64,000 bases of DNA from Methylobacterium pseudosasicola (GCF_900114535.1 NZ_FOTK01000026.1:29478-93477); one strand, 5' to 3'. Shown: positions 52,480 through 62,284, numbered from the stretch's first letter. Numbers and translations: made by a program. Notes: generated by a model not told the origin, from the letters alone.

Positions 52480-53271
52480 ATGGTTGCAGATTGTCTCCCG
52501 TACGGAGGGAACGGTTGAGACCCTGTACCTGCAGGGGGTAGGACCGGATCGTCGGCGTTTCCGGCTATGCCATCCGTCCGCCGCAGGGGCGTCGCGAGAA
52601 GCCCCGGGTGTCGACCTCCACCCGTGCCGACATCCCCAAGATCCTGGCAATCGCGCCGGACTTGGTCCTGGCCTTCTCGGACTTGCATCTCGGCATCGTC
52701 GCCGACCTCGCCCGGGCCGGCGACGCGGTCCATCTCTTCGATCAACGAAACGTGGCCCGGCATCCTCGCCATGCTCCGGACGGTGAGCGTCCTCGTGGAT
52801 GCGAGGGACCGCGCCGAGGCACTGGTCCGCGGCCACGAGGAACGGCTGGAAGCGGTCGCAGGACAATCGCGCCGACGTCCGCGGCCCCGGGTGTACACCG
52901 AGGAATGGGACGAGCCGCTGATCACCGGCATGAGGTGGATGTCCGTGCTGGTGCGCATCGCGTGCAGTGACGACGTGTTCCCCGAACCCGCCCGGCAGCC
53001 AGCCGCCAAGTACCGCATCGTCACGCCGGAGGCGGTGTTAGCCTGCCGGCCGGAGGTCATCCTGGCATCCTAGTGCGGGAAGAAGATGGTGCCGTCCCGC
53101 ATCGCGTCGCGGCCCGGCTGGTTGTCGATGCCGGCGGTTGAGGAGGGACGAATCGTCGAGATCAAGTCGCCACTCATCCTGCAGCCGGGGCCGGTGGCAC
53201 TTACTGATGGCCTCGACGCCATTCTACGTGTCCTTACCGCCCCGATAAATCGTCCAACTGCGCCGATCTGA
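52480..53271 (+). pseudogene. broken metal-chelate ABC transporter binding protein (BtuF/TroA-like)
   Basis: Pieces in shifting frames align in order: ETVETLYLQGV-like start, STRADIPKILAIAPDLVLAFSD, LHLGIVADLARAGDAVHLF, LAMLRTVSVLVDARDRAEALV, YTEEWDEPLITGMRWMSVLV, YRIVTPEAVLACRPEVILAS, and after a stop PAVEEGRIVEIKSPLILQPGP. This is the helical-backbone receptor fold of cobalamin/siderophore-binding proteins. At least two frameshifts and one stop break it. No permease or ATPase genes remain beside it. Confidence 0.8.
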
Positions 53272-53691
53272 GTCGACGGTCATGCGTAAGGAATGGGACA
53301 TGCCATGGGGTCTGTGGCCGACCGGCGAGAAGGTCCCGACCGATGCAGCGCTGGGCCGGTAGGTCGGGGCGGACGCCTACGTTTCGTCGCAGCGCGAGGC
53401 CGTGGATGCCTGTCCCAAGGTCGCCACGGGTTCGTCGCCGGGAAAAGGGTCGCCCTCGTTGGTGCGCGTAGTCTGACGGTCCGAGGTCGTACTCAGCCGA
53501 GTACGGCGTTCACCGTCGCGGCGGCCGGATGCCCGGCAGGCGGATGAGGACGAACGTCGCGACGGCCGATATGACGGAGACGGTCGCGACCCATAGATGG
53601 AGCGTGGTTGGACATCGTGGGGGCTCACGGGGAAGGCCATTGGGCCCGGGAACGAACCGGCTTGGTCCGAACGTCGTTCGGTGGCGTGTCG
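53272..53691. other. gene-free stretch
   Basis: Between the decayed binding protein and the antiporter gene. A minus-strand frame encodes a short hydrophobic stretch (VATVSVISAVATFVLIRL, ~53523-53580) but lacks a convincing start. Confidence 0.4.
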
Positions 53692-55518
53692 TCAGGCGTA
53701 TACCGGTGCCGGTTCTTTCCCGACGTCGATGGTAGGGACGTTCGGCGGGGAAAGGGTGAGCATGCGGTCCCCCTCGCCGGGGGCGGCACGTTCGTTGTCG
53801 GGCGACAGGAATTCGACCGATCCGTCTGTCCGGATGGTCAGCAGGGCGACCACCTCGGACTGCGTCTCCGCGTTCGCAAGGATGACCTCGAACCGCCAAC
53901 CGGCCTCGTGCCGCCCGGCGAGGGCATCGAAGTCGGCCTTGCCGTCGCCGAACACCTTGCCGCGGGCGTCCCGGCTCACGCCCGTGTCCTCGCGCAGGAG
54001 GTGGTCAGCCGACGGCGCGAGTTGGTAGACCCGTTCGCGGCCGATCTCCGGGGCCAGCCTCGTGCACACCAGAGCGTTGTAAAGCTCGTCCCGGGTCGCC
54101 GCGAGCAGGTGGTCCGGGGGATGGTCGGCCAAGCCTTCCTCGGCCTGCCTCGACAGGAGCTCGGCCTGCAAGGTCGGTACCCCAGCGTCCCGGGCGGCCT
54201 GGAGCGCGCCGGGGTAGGTGTCCACCAGCACGACCGGTACGCCCGCGCGATGCAGCGCGATGACCATGTCGCTCGCCCATGGCGACGCCCCGACGACGGC
54301 GAGCCGTTGGGTCTCGGTCGCGGTGGACAAGCCCAGCCGTCGGGCCAGCGGACCTAGCGAGAAGCCATGGAGGATCACCGTGGCCACGATGACCGCGAAC
54401 ACGGTGGGCTGGATCAGGTCGCCGCCGGCGTAGCCCGCGTCGCTCAAACGGGGGCCGGCCAGGCCGGCGACCGCGGCCGCGACGATCCCGCGGGGACCGA
54501 TCCAGCCCACGAACAGGCGCTCCCCCCGCGTCAGGTCGCTGCCCAGCGTCGCCAGCCAGATCGCGGCCGGGCGGACCGCGAGGAGGATGGTGGCCGTGAG
54601 GCCGAGGATGGGAAGGGACAACTTGCCGAGGACGCCGAGGTCGAGGTCGGCGGTGAGCACGACGAACAGGCACGACACCAGGAGGACGACGAGCGCCTCC
54701 TTGAACCGACGCAATTCCCCGAGGCCCGGCAGGTGTCGGTTGGCCAGGGCGATGCCGAACACGGTGGCGCCGATCAGCCCGGCCTCGTGCATGAGAAGGT
54801 TCGGGACGACGTAGGCGATGAGTGCGAGCGCAAGAAGCACCGGAGTCTTGAGGGGTTCCGGGACGAGGTCGCGGCGGAACCCCCAGGCAACCGCGAAGGC
54901 GAAGCTGACACCGAGGCCGCTCGCCACGAGCACGCCCTCGGCGAGGTGGAGCGCCAGGGCGACCGCCGGGGTCTCGTCCGCGCCGTGCGGCACGCCGACG
55001 AGGATCTCGATGACGACCGCCGTGAGGATGGCTCCCACCGGGTCGTTGACGATGGCCTCCCACTTCAGGAACGCCGCCGAACGTCGCTCAAGGCGCGCGT
55101 GGCGCAACAGGGGCAGGATCACCGTCGGGCCCGTCACGACGAGGATGGCGCCGAACACCGAGGCGGGTCCCCACATCATCCCGCCGATGAGATGGGCGGC
55201 GAAGGTGCCCAGGACGAAGTTGACCGGCAGCGCGAAGGCGGTGAGGCGGAGCACGCCCTCGCCAGAGGCCCTAAGTTCGCGGAAGTCGAGGGCGAGGCCA
55301 CCCTCGAACACCACGATGGCGACCGCCAGTCCTATCAGCGGACGCAGGTTCTCCCCGAAGTCGCGCGTCGGGTGCAGCAGGCCGAGGATGGGGCCTACCA
55401 GGAACCCCAGCGCGAGCAGCAGCACGATGGCGGGAATGCGTAGGCGCGCGGCCAGCACCTGTGCGGCGATGCCGCCGCCCACGATGCAGAGGACGGCCGT
55501 GGCCAGACCATGTTCCAT
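53692..55518 (-). CDS. CPA1-type cation/proton antiporter with TrkA-N-like domain
   Basis: 608 aa. About twelve membrane segments in residues 1-395, with the transport-site motif VNDPVGAILT and VTGPTVILPLLRH, typical of NhaP/CPA1 antiporters. Residues ~405-530 form a Rossmann TrkA-N-like domain (LAVVGASPWASDMVIAL), followed by a small C-terminal domain. Inner-membrane Na+ or K+/H+ exchange for pH or salt homeostasis. Start at MEHGLATAVLC, just before the first membrane segment. Confidence 0.92.
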   Translation of the reverse strand: MEHGLATAVLCIVGGGIAAQVLAARLRIPAIVLLLALGFLVGPILGLLHPTRDFGENLRPLIGLAVAIVVFEGGLALDFRELRASGEGVLRLTAFALPVNFVLGTFAAHLIGGMMWGPASVFGAILVVTGPTVILPLLRHARLERRSAAFLKWEAIVNDPVGAILTAVVIEILVGVPHGADETPAVALALHLAEGVLVASGLGVSFAFAVAWGFRRDLVPEPLKTPVLLALALIAYVVPNLLMHEAGLIGATVFGIALANRHLPGLGELRRFKEALVVLLVSCLFVVLTADLDLGVLGKLSLPILGLTATILLAVRPAAIWLATLGSDLTRGERLFVGWIGPRGIVAAAVAGLAGPRLSDAGYAGGDLIQPTVFAVIVATVILHGFSLGPLARRLGLSTATETQRLAVVGASPWASDMVIALHRAGVPVVLVDTYPGALQAARDAGVPTLQAELLSRQAEEGLADHPPDHLLAATRDELYNALVCTRLAPEIGRERVYQLAPSADHLLREDTGVSRDARGKVFGDGKADFDALAGRHEAGWRFEVILANAETQSEVVALLTIRTDGSVEFLSPDNERAAPGEGDRMLTLSPPNVPTIDVGKEPAPVYA

Positions 55519-55627
55519 TCATTCCCCCTCGGGGTAAACCTAGCGTCGCGACTGTCCGACACTTCCCCGGGGCAGAAAATGCCCTTCCACCGGTGAAGCC
55601 TCGATCCACCGCCCTGACGCGTTGAGC

Positions 55628-57619
55628 CTATGGGATTTCGGGCAAGGCCCCCTGAGGGGCCTTCTGGCTGGCATCCGACTGGCGGTTGTCCAGCTTGCGC
55701 AACTCCGTGGCGATGTCCTGCAGGCTCGTGTCCCCCTTGCGCAGGACACGGTCGGCCTCGGCAAGCCGGTCGCGCTCGGCCCTGGTCACGTCACGCGCGC
55801 TCAGCACCACGACGGGCACCTCGGCGCATCCCGGCAGACCGCGCAGGCGGTCGAGGAACGAGAACCCGTCCATCACCGGCATGGTCAGGTCGAGCAGCAC
55901 GAGGCGGGGTACCCCGTGCCGGACCTGGTCGAGGGCCTCGTAGCCGTTCCCGGCCTCGCAGACGCTCCAGCCGTCGCGCTCCAACACCGTACGGAGGCGA
56001 TGGCGCATGTCAGCGTCGTCATCGACCACGAGCACGTCGCCGTCGGCCGCCCTGAATTGCTCCAGGATCGTGCGGAGCCGCGTCCAGTCCACGGGCTTGG
56101 CCACCGCTTCGACCGCACCGAGGGAGGCGCTCAGGGCCGCGTCGGCGACGAAGCTGACCATCACCACCGGGATGCCGGCGGTCGCGGGGTCCGCCTTCAG
56201 GGCGGCGAGAACGGACCAGCCGTCCATCTCGGGCATCATCACGTCGAGCAGGATGGCCCTCGGCTTCAACGACCGTGCGAGGTCGAGACCGGTACGTCCG
56301 TCGGCGGCCGTACGTACGGCGAAGCGCTGGCGTTCGAGGAAGCGCGTCATCAATTCGCGCTGGTTGGCCTCGTCGTCGATGACGAGCACGAGGTCCTCGG
56401 TGCCCGACAGGTTCTCGGGAACCGCCGTCGGGACCTCCTCCGCAATCGGTTCGGGAGCCACGGCAGGTATCCGCAGGGTGAAGGCCGTGCCCCGGCCTTC
56501 GACGCTGACCACCGTGATGTCGCCGCCCAGCAGTTGCGCGAAGGCCCGGCTCAGCGCCAACCCGAGGCCCGTCCCGCCGAACTTGCGCGTGGTGGTCTCG
56601 TCGGCCTGGGTGAACCGCTCGAACAGCCGTTCGACCTGTTCCGGGGTCATGCCGATGCCGGTGTCCGCCACGGTGAACCGCAGCCAATCGCCGCCCTCGT
56701 CAACCTCGCGAACGACCCGCAGGGTGATGGTGCCGGACTCGGTGAACTTCGCGGCGTTCGAGAGCAGATTGAACAGGCACTGGCGCAGCTTCACCGCGTC
56801 CGTCCGGGCCTCGCCGACATCCCCCGCGACGTCCAGCGCCAGTACGTTGCCCTTCTTGGCGACCAGGGCGTCCACGGTGCCGGCGGCGTCGGTAGCGAAC
56901 GCGGCGACGTCGATATCCTCGGGGTACAGGTCCATCTTCTCGGCCTCGACCTTGGATAGGTCGAGCACGTCGTTGATCAGCCCGAGCAGGTGCTTGGCGT
57001 TCGACTTGATCTTGCCGAGGTCCTTCAGGAGGCTGTCCTGGCCGAGTTCCTCCGCTTCCTCCTCCAGCATCTCGGAGTAGCCGATGACCGCGGACAGGGG
57101 CGTGCGGAGCTCGTGGCTCATGTTGGCGAGGAACCGGCTCTTGGCTCGGCTGTGCTCCTCCGCGGCCTCCTTGGCGGCCTCCGCCCTTGCATTGGCCTCC
57201 TTGAGTTCCGCCTGGCTGCCGACGAGGACCCGGTTCGCGGCGTCAAGGCTTCGGAGCGTCGCCTCGTTGCGCACGACGGAACGGCGAAGGGCGTCGCAGA
57301 TCCAGACCATGATCGCGCCCACCGCCGCGTATTGGCACAGCAGGGACAGGTCGACGCCGCTCAGGCTCCCGTCCCGCGTGTAGAACCAGGTCGCGATCCC
57401 GGTCGAGAGAACGAGGGTCAGCAGACCGGTGCCCCGGCCGAAGGCGAGGCTCACGGCGAGGAGTACGGGTATGTACAGGAGGAAGGGAGCGACGTAGGCC
57501 GGCGCCAGGAAGCGCACGAACGTCATCAGGGCGATCAGCAGTAGCGTCAGGCCGTAACAGACGCCCGACGAAGGTCTTTGGCGGGCGAAGCCGACGACGA
57601 GGGTGTACAGGCTGGTCAT
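55628..57619 (-). CDS. membrane hybrid histidine kinase with two receivers
   Basis: 663 aa. DUF4118-like membrane domain with four segments (residues ~20-108), coiled coil, HisKA NMSHELRTPLSAVIGYSEM (His169), HATPase (NLLSNAAKFT, DTGIGMTPEQ, GTGLGLAL), then two receivers (LVIDDEANQRE with LLDVMMPEMDG; LVVDDDADMRH with LLDLTMPVMDG). In the first receiver the conserved Lys is in VAKPVD. Possibly a phosphorelay kinase; 109 bases upstream of the antiporter on the same strand... that is, the antiporter lies after... its 5' neighbour is the CsbD gene. Confidence 0.92.
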   Translation of the reverse strand: MTSLYTLVVGFARQRPSSGVCYGLTLLLIALMTFVRFLAPAYVAPFLLYIPVLLAVSLAFGRGTGLLTLVLSTGIATWFYTRDGSLSGVDLSLLCQYAAVGAIMVWICDALRRSVVRNEATLRSLDAANRVLVGSQAELKEANARAEAAKEAAEEHSRAKSRFLANMSHELRTPLSAVIGYSEMLEEEAEELGQDSLLKDLGKIKSNAKHLLGLINDVLDLSKVEAEKMDLYPEDIDVAAFATDAAGTVDALVAKKGNVLALDVAGDVGEARTDAVKLRQCLFNLLSNAAKFTESGTITLRVVREVDEGGDWLRFTVADTGIGMTPEQVERLFERFTQADETTTRKFGGTGLGLALSRAFAQLLGGDITVVSVEGRGTAFTLRIPAVAPEPIAEEVPTAVPENLSGTEDLVLVIDDEANQRELMTRFLERQRFAVRTAADGRTGLDLARSLKPRAILLDVMMPEMDGWSVLAALKADPATAGIPVVMVSFVADAALSASLGAVEAVAKPVDWTRLRTILEQFRAADGDVLVVDDDADMRHRLRTVLERDGWSVCEAGNGYEALDQVRHGVPRLVLLDLTMPVMDGFSFLDRLRGLPGCAEVPVVVLSARDVTRAERDRLAEADRVLRKGDTSLQDIATELRKLDNRQSDASQKAPQGALPEIP

Positions 57620-57692
57620 CGCGCAGGAGTGTCACGAGGTCCGCGGTTTGGGAAGCGACGCGGATGCGGTTGCCGTCGTTGCGAATGCTTCC

Positions 57693-57731
57693 GTCGACGG
57701 CCCTCGCTCGAAGGGTGCGAGGGCCGTCGAC
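57693..57731. terminator. 14-bp perfect hairpin after csbD-like gene
   Basis: Arms GTCGACGGCCCTCG and CGAGGGCCGTCGAC pair perfectly around an 11-base loop, five bases beyond the stop of the CsbD-like gene (minus strand). No T tract follows, as is common in high-GC genomes. Confidence 0.6.
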
Positions 57732-57735
57732 CGGA

Positions 57736-58305
57736 CTAGCGACGACCGTGGATCACGAGCGCGAGCAGGTAGCCGATGGCGCCGGCCATCACCGCCAAAC
57801 CCAGCGGGGACTCCTTCGCGTACCGCGTGACGGTGTCGGCGCCCTGGCGGTAGGCGCGCTCGGCATCGGGGTAGCTCTCGCGACCCTGCCGCAGGGCGCC
57901 GCGGGCGAGGTCGCCGGCCTGGTCGGCCACGTCCCTGACCGCGTCCTTAGCCTGCCCGTAAAGGTTCTCGACGGAGCCGCCGATCTCGTTGGCCCTGCCA
58001 CGCGCCTGGGTCTCCCGGTCGCCGGTCAGGTCGCCGACGGCACCCTGCACCTTGCCCCCGAGCTCACGCGCGGCGCCGGAGACCCTGTCGCCGTCGATGC
58101 CGCCGCGGCCGGCCGCGTCGCCCACCGCGTCGGAGGCGTCGCGGACTGCGTCCTTGGCCTTGCCGTACAGGTTCTCGGCGGCGCCCTTGGCCTCGTCGAG
58201 CTTGCCCTCGGCCTGGGTCGAGCGGTCGCCCGTCAGCTCCCCGGCCTTGCCCTCGACCTTGCCGCCGAACTCCTTGGCGGCGCCGGTGATGCGGTTCTCA
58301 TCCAT
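57736..58305 (-). CDS. double CsbD-like stress protein with membrane tail
   Basis: 189 aa from an ATG preceded by GGGAG. Two CsbD-like repeats: NRITGAAKEFGGKVEGKAGE (residues ~3-60) and DRVSGAARELGGKVQGAVGD (~70-125), each followed by ENLYG(K/Q)AKDAVRD. A C-terminal segment (LGLAVMAGAIGYLLALVIHG) should anchor it in the membrane, as in ElaB/YqjD proteins. CsbD proteins are abundant general-stress products of unknown activity. Confidence 0.86.
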   Translation of the reverse strand: MDENRITGAAKEFGGKVEGKAGELTGDRSTQAEGKLDEAKGAAENLYGKAKDAVRDASDAVGDAAGRGGIDGDRVSGAARELGGKVQGAVGDLTGDRETQARGRANEIGGSVENLYGQAKDAVRDVADQAGDLARGALRQGRESYPDAERAYRQGADTVTRYAKESPLGLAVMAGAIGYLLALVIHGRR

Positions 58306-58337
58306 GGCTACACTCCCAGGTTCACGGTTGCCGTTCC

Positions 58338-58364
58338 GCCCCGCGGCCATCTGGGCCGCGGGGC
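58338..58364. terminator. 11-bp hairpin between membrane protein and csbD-like gene
   Basis: Arms GCCCCGCGGCC and GGCCGCGGGGC with a 5-base loop, in the 108-base gap after the stop at 58414 on the minus strand. It probably ends transcription of the upstream gene. Confidence 0.55.
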
Positions 58365-58413
58365 TTGGTTCCCATCCGGGTCAACGCCCTTGTCGACCCG
58401 GTGGTCCCGGTGC

Positions 58414-59364
58414 TCAGACCCGGCGCTGGGCGACCGGGGCGACGACGGCACGATCCGCCAGAGGACCCTTGGCCCCGCCACGACCGGCGAGGAAGGCGGC
58501 GATGGCACCGAGGATCAGCGCCAGGGCGCCGTAGAGCGCGCCCTGCGAGGCGACGCGGGCGGTGGCGTCGGCGGCCTGCTTGGCCTGCTCCTTGGCCTTG
58601 GCGACCGTGTCCTTGTACTGCTGGGTGTACTGCTGGACCTGGGTGCGAGCCTGCTCCACCGGCTCGTTCTGGGCCTTGGCCAGCGCCTGCGCGGCCTTCT
58701 CCTGCGCGTCGGCCTGCTGGGCCGCGTCGCCGGTCACCGCGGCGCGCACAGCCGTGACGGCGGCATCCTTGAGCGCCTGCGGGTCGTTGCCGGTGTTGGC
58801 GCGGACCTGGCCCTCGATGTTCGAGAACGGGTTGTCCATGCCGGGCAGCGACGGGGCGGCGGCCTGCGCCGCCGTCTTCACCGAGCCGCCGACCAGGCTG
58901 CCCGCGCCGCCGAGGGTGCTGGTCACAGCATTGAACGCGCCGCTGGCGACGCCACCGACCACGGACGACAACAGGTAGACGATCACGAGGGTGGAGACCG
59001 CCCAGGACACCAGGCCATGAAGGCCGCCGGTGAGGAGGACGGGCTTGCCCGCCAGGCGACCTGCAAGCCACCCGCCGGCTGCGGAGGCGAGGATGCCGGA
59101 GACGACGAACCAGATGCCAGCCCCGGACGAGAGCGAGCCGGCGGTCGGGGTGCCGTTGCCGGCCGGGTCGACCGTGGACAGGCCGATGCCGAGCCCGACC
59201 ATGTTGAGGATGACCTGGGCCACGAGCGCGATCACGGCACCGGCGAAGATCGCCCCCCAGGCAACCTTGTGGACCGCGATGGTGCGCAAGTCGTCCGCGA
59301 AATAGGTTCCGGCCGCGTAGGGCTGGTCCAGGTCGGTGCGTGTCGTGTCGGGGGCCAGGGCCAT
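58414..59364 (-). CDS. PhnA-like membrane protein of unknown function
   Basis: 316 aa. Four or five membrane segments (GAIFAGAVIALVAQVIL ~37-53; IWFVVSGILASAAGGWL; LVSWAVSTLVIVYLLSS; C-terminal GALYGALALILGAIAAFLA). Between them is a long Ala/Gln-rich amphipathic helix (QQADAQEKAAQALAKAQNE) likely in the periplasm or cytosol. Resembles proteins labelled PhnA-like in Methylobacterium; the name gives no function. Same strand as the CsbD-like gene. Confidence 0.8.
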   Translation of the reverse strand: MALAPDTTRTDLDQPYAAGTYFADDLRTIAVHKVAWGAIFAGAVIALVAQVILNMVGLGIGLSTVDPAGNGTPTAGSLSSGAGIWFVVSGILASAAGGWLAGRLAGKPVLLTGGLHGLVSWAVSTLVIVYLLSSVVGGVASGAFNAVTSTLGGAGSLVGGSVKTAAQAAAPSLPGMDNPFSNIEGQVRANTGNDPQALKDAAVTAVRAAVTGDAAQQADAQEKAAQALAKAQNEPVEQARTQVQQYTQQYKDTVAKAKEQAKQAADATARVASQGALYGALALILGAIAAFLAGRGGAKGPLADRAVVAPVAQRRV

Positions 59365-59654
59365 CGTGCGGTCCAGTGCTGTCTTCTATAGGCATGGACG
59401 CGTCCCGGTCAGGACGCATCGCCTCTTCAAGCCCCTCCGCCGCGCGATGTTCCGCGGATTAACATCGTGCTGCCCGGTGGACATGCATTCCGCCTACCCG
59501 GGAGGCATCGCCCGGAACGTTATGTGCCGCGTCCCCTGGCGTGCCACGTCCTCGCTCGAATGAAGTATGACTGTCGAAGTCAACATGAGGGACCGGAACC
59601 CTGGATAAGCTTGACCGTTGTCGCCGTATAATGACCTCGCCCAGGACGGATGCC

Positions 59655-59864
59655 GTGAAGACAATCATCGTCGCTCTCGTCGCCTCCACCTTCGCGTCGA
59701 TCCTGCCGGTCGCGGCTTCCGAGACGGCTCCGCCGCTGCGTCGGGGCGACGATGTCGTTGCCCTCCCGTCCGAGGGGAAGGATGCGAAGGCTCCTGCGGC
59801 CTCAGTTGAGACACCTCCGGCCAAAAAGGTCCGGGTTGTCCTCGCCTCACCCTACGGCAATTGA
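59655..59864 (+). CDS. small secreted protein
   Basis: 69 aa from a GTG with GGACGGA upstream; an ATG eight codons earlier (59631) is the alternative. Signal peptide KTIIVALVASTFASILPVAAS, then a short disordered tail (PPLRRGDDVVALPSEGKDAK). Function unknown. Confidence 0.55.
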   Translation: MKTIIVALVASTFASILPVAASETAPPLRRGDDVVALPSEGKDAKAPAASVETPPAKKVRVVLASPYGN

Positions 59865-60007
59865 CTTACGCCTGCTCGACACATTGCCGTTCGGACGCGT
59901 TGCGCCGACATCGAGCCCGCCTAGTGCCGCAATCGCGCCGTAGCACGTCCCCGCCTTGACGGTTCGTGAACCGTTGCCCGTCACGGCAGTGCAGGGAAGT
60001 CGGCCGG

Positions 60008-61306
60008 GTGGTACGGGTGTCGTCAACGAACAGTCTAAGACTGCGTACGGTGTTGGTCGCCTCGCTGATGCTGCCGCTGCCGGCCTGTTCCGGGCGTCCG
60101 ACCGGCGTGTTGCTGCCCATCGCCCAGACCGAGCAGCTTCCGGGTACGTCCCGCGTCGACATGCTGGTTGCCACGACCCGCAAGTCCGCCACCGACCGAG
60201 GCGTGCTGTTCTCCGGCGAGCGTGGCGACGCCGTGACCTACACGGACCTCGCCGTTTCCATCCCGCCGGACGCCACCCGCCAGCCCGGATCGGTGCAGTG
60301 GCCGAAGTCCCTGCCGGGCAACCCCGCCACCGACTTCGTCGCCCTGCGCGCCGAGCCGGTCGAGCGGACCAAGGTCGCAGCCTGGACCGGCCGCAAGGCC
60401 CGGCGCGGGACGAAGCGCCACGTCCTGGTGTTCGTGCACGGCTTCAACAACAAGTTCGAGGACGCCGTCTTCCGCTTCGCGCAGATCGTGCACGATTCCG
60501 GCGCCGAGGTCGCCCCCGTGCTTTTCACCTGGCCCTCGAAGGGGTCGGTACTGGCGTACGGCTACGACCGGGAGAGCACCAACTTCTCCCGCAACGGCCT
60601 TGAGACCTTGCTGCGCGACCTCGCCAAGGACCCGAACGTCGGCGAGGTTACGGTGCTCGCGCACTCCATGGGCAACTGGCTGACCCTTGAGAGCCTGCGG
60701 CAGATGGCGATCCGCGACCGGCGCGTCGCCCCGAAGATCCGCAATGTCATCCTGGCGGCGCCCGACGTGGACATGGACCTCGCCCGCTCCGCGTTCCGCG
60801 ACATGGGTCCGGACCGGCCGCGCCTGACCCTGATGGTCTCGGGCGACGACCAAGCCCTCGCCGTATCCCGCCTGGTCTGGGGGGACAGCATCCGCCTTGG
60901 GGCCATCGACCCGACGGTCGAACCGTACAAGTCGGAGTTGGAGCGCCAGAACATCGGCGTGCTGAACCTGTCGACCGTGAAGGGCGACGATCCGCTCAAT
61001 CACGGCAAGTTCGCCTCGGGAGAGGTCGTGGCCCTACTTGGCAAGCGCCTCGCCGACGGCCAACCGATCTCGGACGGGCAGATGGGCATCGGCGACCGGC
61101 TGGTGAGCACGGCGGCCGGCGCCGCCTCCACGGTCGCGACCGGCGCGGCGCTCGCCGTGGCGGCCCCGGTCGCCATCGTCGACCCGCAGACCCGGGAGAC
61201 GTACGGGGAGCACCTGTCGAACGTCGGCTCCGGCCTTCGCGACACGGTCGGGTCGACGGTGGACCTCGCCGGCGCGCCCGTGCGCGCCGTGACCGGTGGC
61301 CGTTGA
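60008..61306 (+). CDS. lipoprotein alpha/beta hydrolase (DUF900)
   Basis: 432 aa from a GTG eight bases after AGGGAAG. A lipoprotein signal with lipobox LPAC (Cys27) is followed by a DUF900 hydrolase: VDMLVATTRKS, VFVHGFNNKFEDAVFR (oxyanion region), TWPSKGSVLAYGYDRES and VLAHSMGNWL (nucleophile Ser), with YPxPD-like APDVDMD. Likely an esterase tethered to the inner face of the outer membrane. The last 80 residues are an Ala/Gly/Val-rich tail. Confidence 0.85.
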   Translation: MVRVSSTNSLRLRTVLVASLMLPLPACSGRPTGVLLPIAQTEQLPGTSRVDMLVATTRKSATDRGVLFSGERGDAVTYTDLAVSIPPDATRQPGSVQWPKSLPGNPATDFVALRAEPVERTKVAAWTGRKARRGTKRHVLVFVHGFNNKFEDAVFRFAQIVHDSGAEVAPVLFTWPSKGSVLAYGYDRESTNFSRNGLETLLRDLAKDPNVGEVTVLAHSMGNWLTLESLRQMAIRDRRVAPKIRNVILAAPDVDMDLARSAFRDMGPDRPRLTLMVSGDDQALAVSRLVWGDSIRLGAIDPTVEPYKSELERQNIGVLNLSTVKGDDPLNHGKFASGEVVALLGKRLADGQPISDGQMGIGDRLVSTAAGAASTVATGAALAVAAPVAIVDPQTRETYGEHLSNVGSGLRDTVGSTVDLAGAPVRAVTGGR

Positions 61307-61366
61307 ACCCGATCTTGCGTAGCCGAGGACGACGCCGGGGAGCCGGGTACGACGGGGAGGATCGAT

Positions 61367-61780
61367 ATGGCACTTAAGGTAGGGATGGTCGTCGTGATGG
61401 CGACGGTGGCGCTGACGGGGTCGGTACGTGCCCAGGGGCTGGAACGCGGCGCGCAGGAAGGGGCCAACCGTGGCGGGATGATCGCCGGTCCGCTAGGTGC
61501 CGTCGTAGGGGGTGCCGTCGGCGCGGCGGTCGGCACGGCCAACGGTATCCTCGGCATCGACCGACGCGAACGCTTCCGCATCTATGCCACGGGCGAGCGG
61601 CGCCCGTCGTTCTCGTTCCGCGGCCCCGTGCGGATTGGGACGGTGCTGCCTGAGGACGGCGTGGTCTACTACGACGTGCCGCCCGAGTTCGCGCTTCCGA
61701 ACTACAATTACACCGTCGTCAACGACCACCCGGTGCTCGTCGAACCACGCACGCGACGTGTCGTCGAGGTCATCGACTAG
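61367..61780 (+). CDS. secreted DUF1236 protein with glycine zipper
   Basis: 137 aa with GGGGAGGA upstream. Signal peptide MALKVGMVVVMATVALTGSVRAQ, a glycine-zipper stretch (GPLGAVVGGAVGAAVGTANG), then DUF1236 (GPVRIGTVLPEDGVVYYDVP, ending in YTVVNDHPVLVEP). Common in Rhizobiales envelopes; function unknown. Confidence 0.88.
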   Translation: MALKVGMVVVMATVALTGSVRAQGLERGAQEGANRGGMIAGPLGAVVGGAVGAAVGTANGILGIDRRERFRIYATGERRPSFSFRGPVRIGTVLPEDGVVYYDVPPEFALPNYNYTVVNDHPVLVEPRTRRVVEVID

Positions 61781-61808
61781 GTCCCTGATCCCCATGGACA
61801 AAGGTTAC

Positions 61809-62048
61809 ATGCTCAGAACATTCGCCTTGATGGCCTGCATCACGCTCGTGTCTGCCGCGCCAGGCATCTCAGCCGAGGAAGGCAGGGAGGAACTCAAGCG
61901 GTACTGCACCGGTGACGCGACCACGTTATGCGGTGACGTCGACCCCGCCAGCAAGGAGATGAAGACTTGCTTCGAGAAGCATCGCAAGGAGCTGTCGGAG
62001 AACTGCCGCCGGGCCATCGACGCCTACCAAGCGAAGGGCGGCAAGTGA
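61809..62048 (+). CDS. secreted Cys-rich GLG1-like repeat protein
   Basis: 79 aa (start MLRTFALMACITL, AAAGG upstream; an ATG five codons earlier has no ribosome site). Signal peptide ending near PGISAE. One cysteine-rich GLG1-type repeat: YCTGDATTLCGDVDPAS, then MKTCFEKHRKELSENCRRAI. Four Cys in family spacing. Its stop and the next ATG overlap (TGATG). Confidence 0.8.
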   Translation: MLRTFALMACITLVSAAPGISAEEGREELKRYCTGDATTLCGDVDPASKEMKTCFEKHRKELSENCRRAIDAYQAKGGK

Positions 62049-62284
62049 TGGGCGTGCGGGCCCTCCTCACTGCGACCATGCTCGTCGCGACCTTTTCCTG
62101 CGCGACCGCGCAGGAACAGCCGATCACGAGCCCGCAGGACGCCCAATGCCGCGACGAGGCGCGGGACAAGGTGTTCACCGCGCCGAACCCGAAGGGATTG
62201 ATGCCGTTCGCTTTGGGCGCGGAAATCTACCATGCCTGCATGAGGCGCCTAGGCGCCGAGGAAAGGGAGCCGCCGCGCGAGTAG
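62048..62284 (+). CDS. small secreted protein
   Basis: 78 aa (MGVRALLTATMLVATFSCATAQ, signal peptide). Mature part has two Cys (AQCRDEARDKVF, YHACMRRLG), fitting a small periplasmic disulphide protein. Translationally coupled to the GLG1-like gene. Confidence 0.68.
   Translation: MGVRALLTATMLVATFSCATAQEQPITSPQDAQCRDEARDKVFTAPNPKGLMPFALGAEIYHACMRRLGAEEREPPRE

Noticed and set aside
53523..53640. Minus-strand small membrane protein (VATVSVISAVATFVLIRL)
   Set aside because: One plausible hydrophobic stretch but no start codon or ribosome site close by.
54367..55443. 358-codon plus-strand frame opposite the antiporter
   Set aside because: Composition (Glu/Arg/Gly-rich) is the mirror of membrane-protein codons; no motif.
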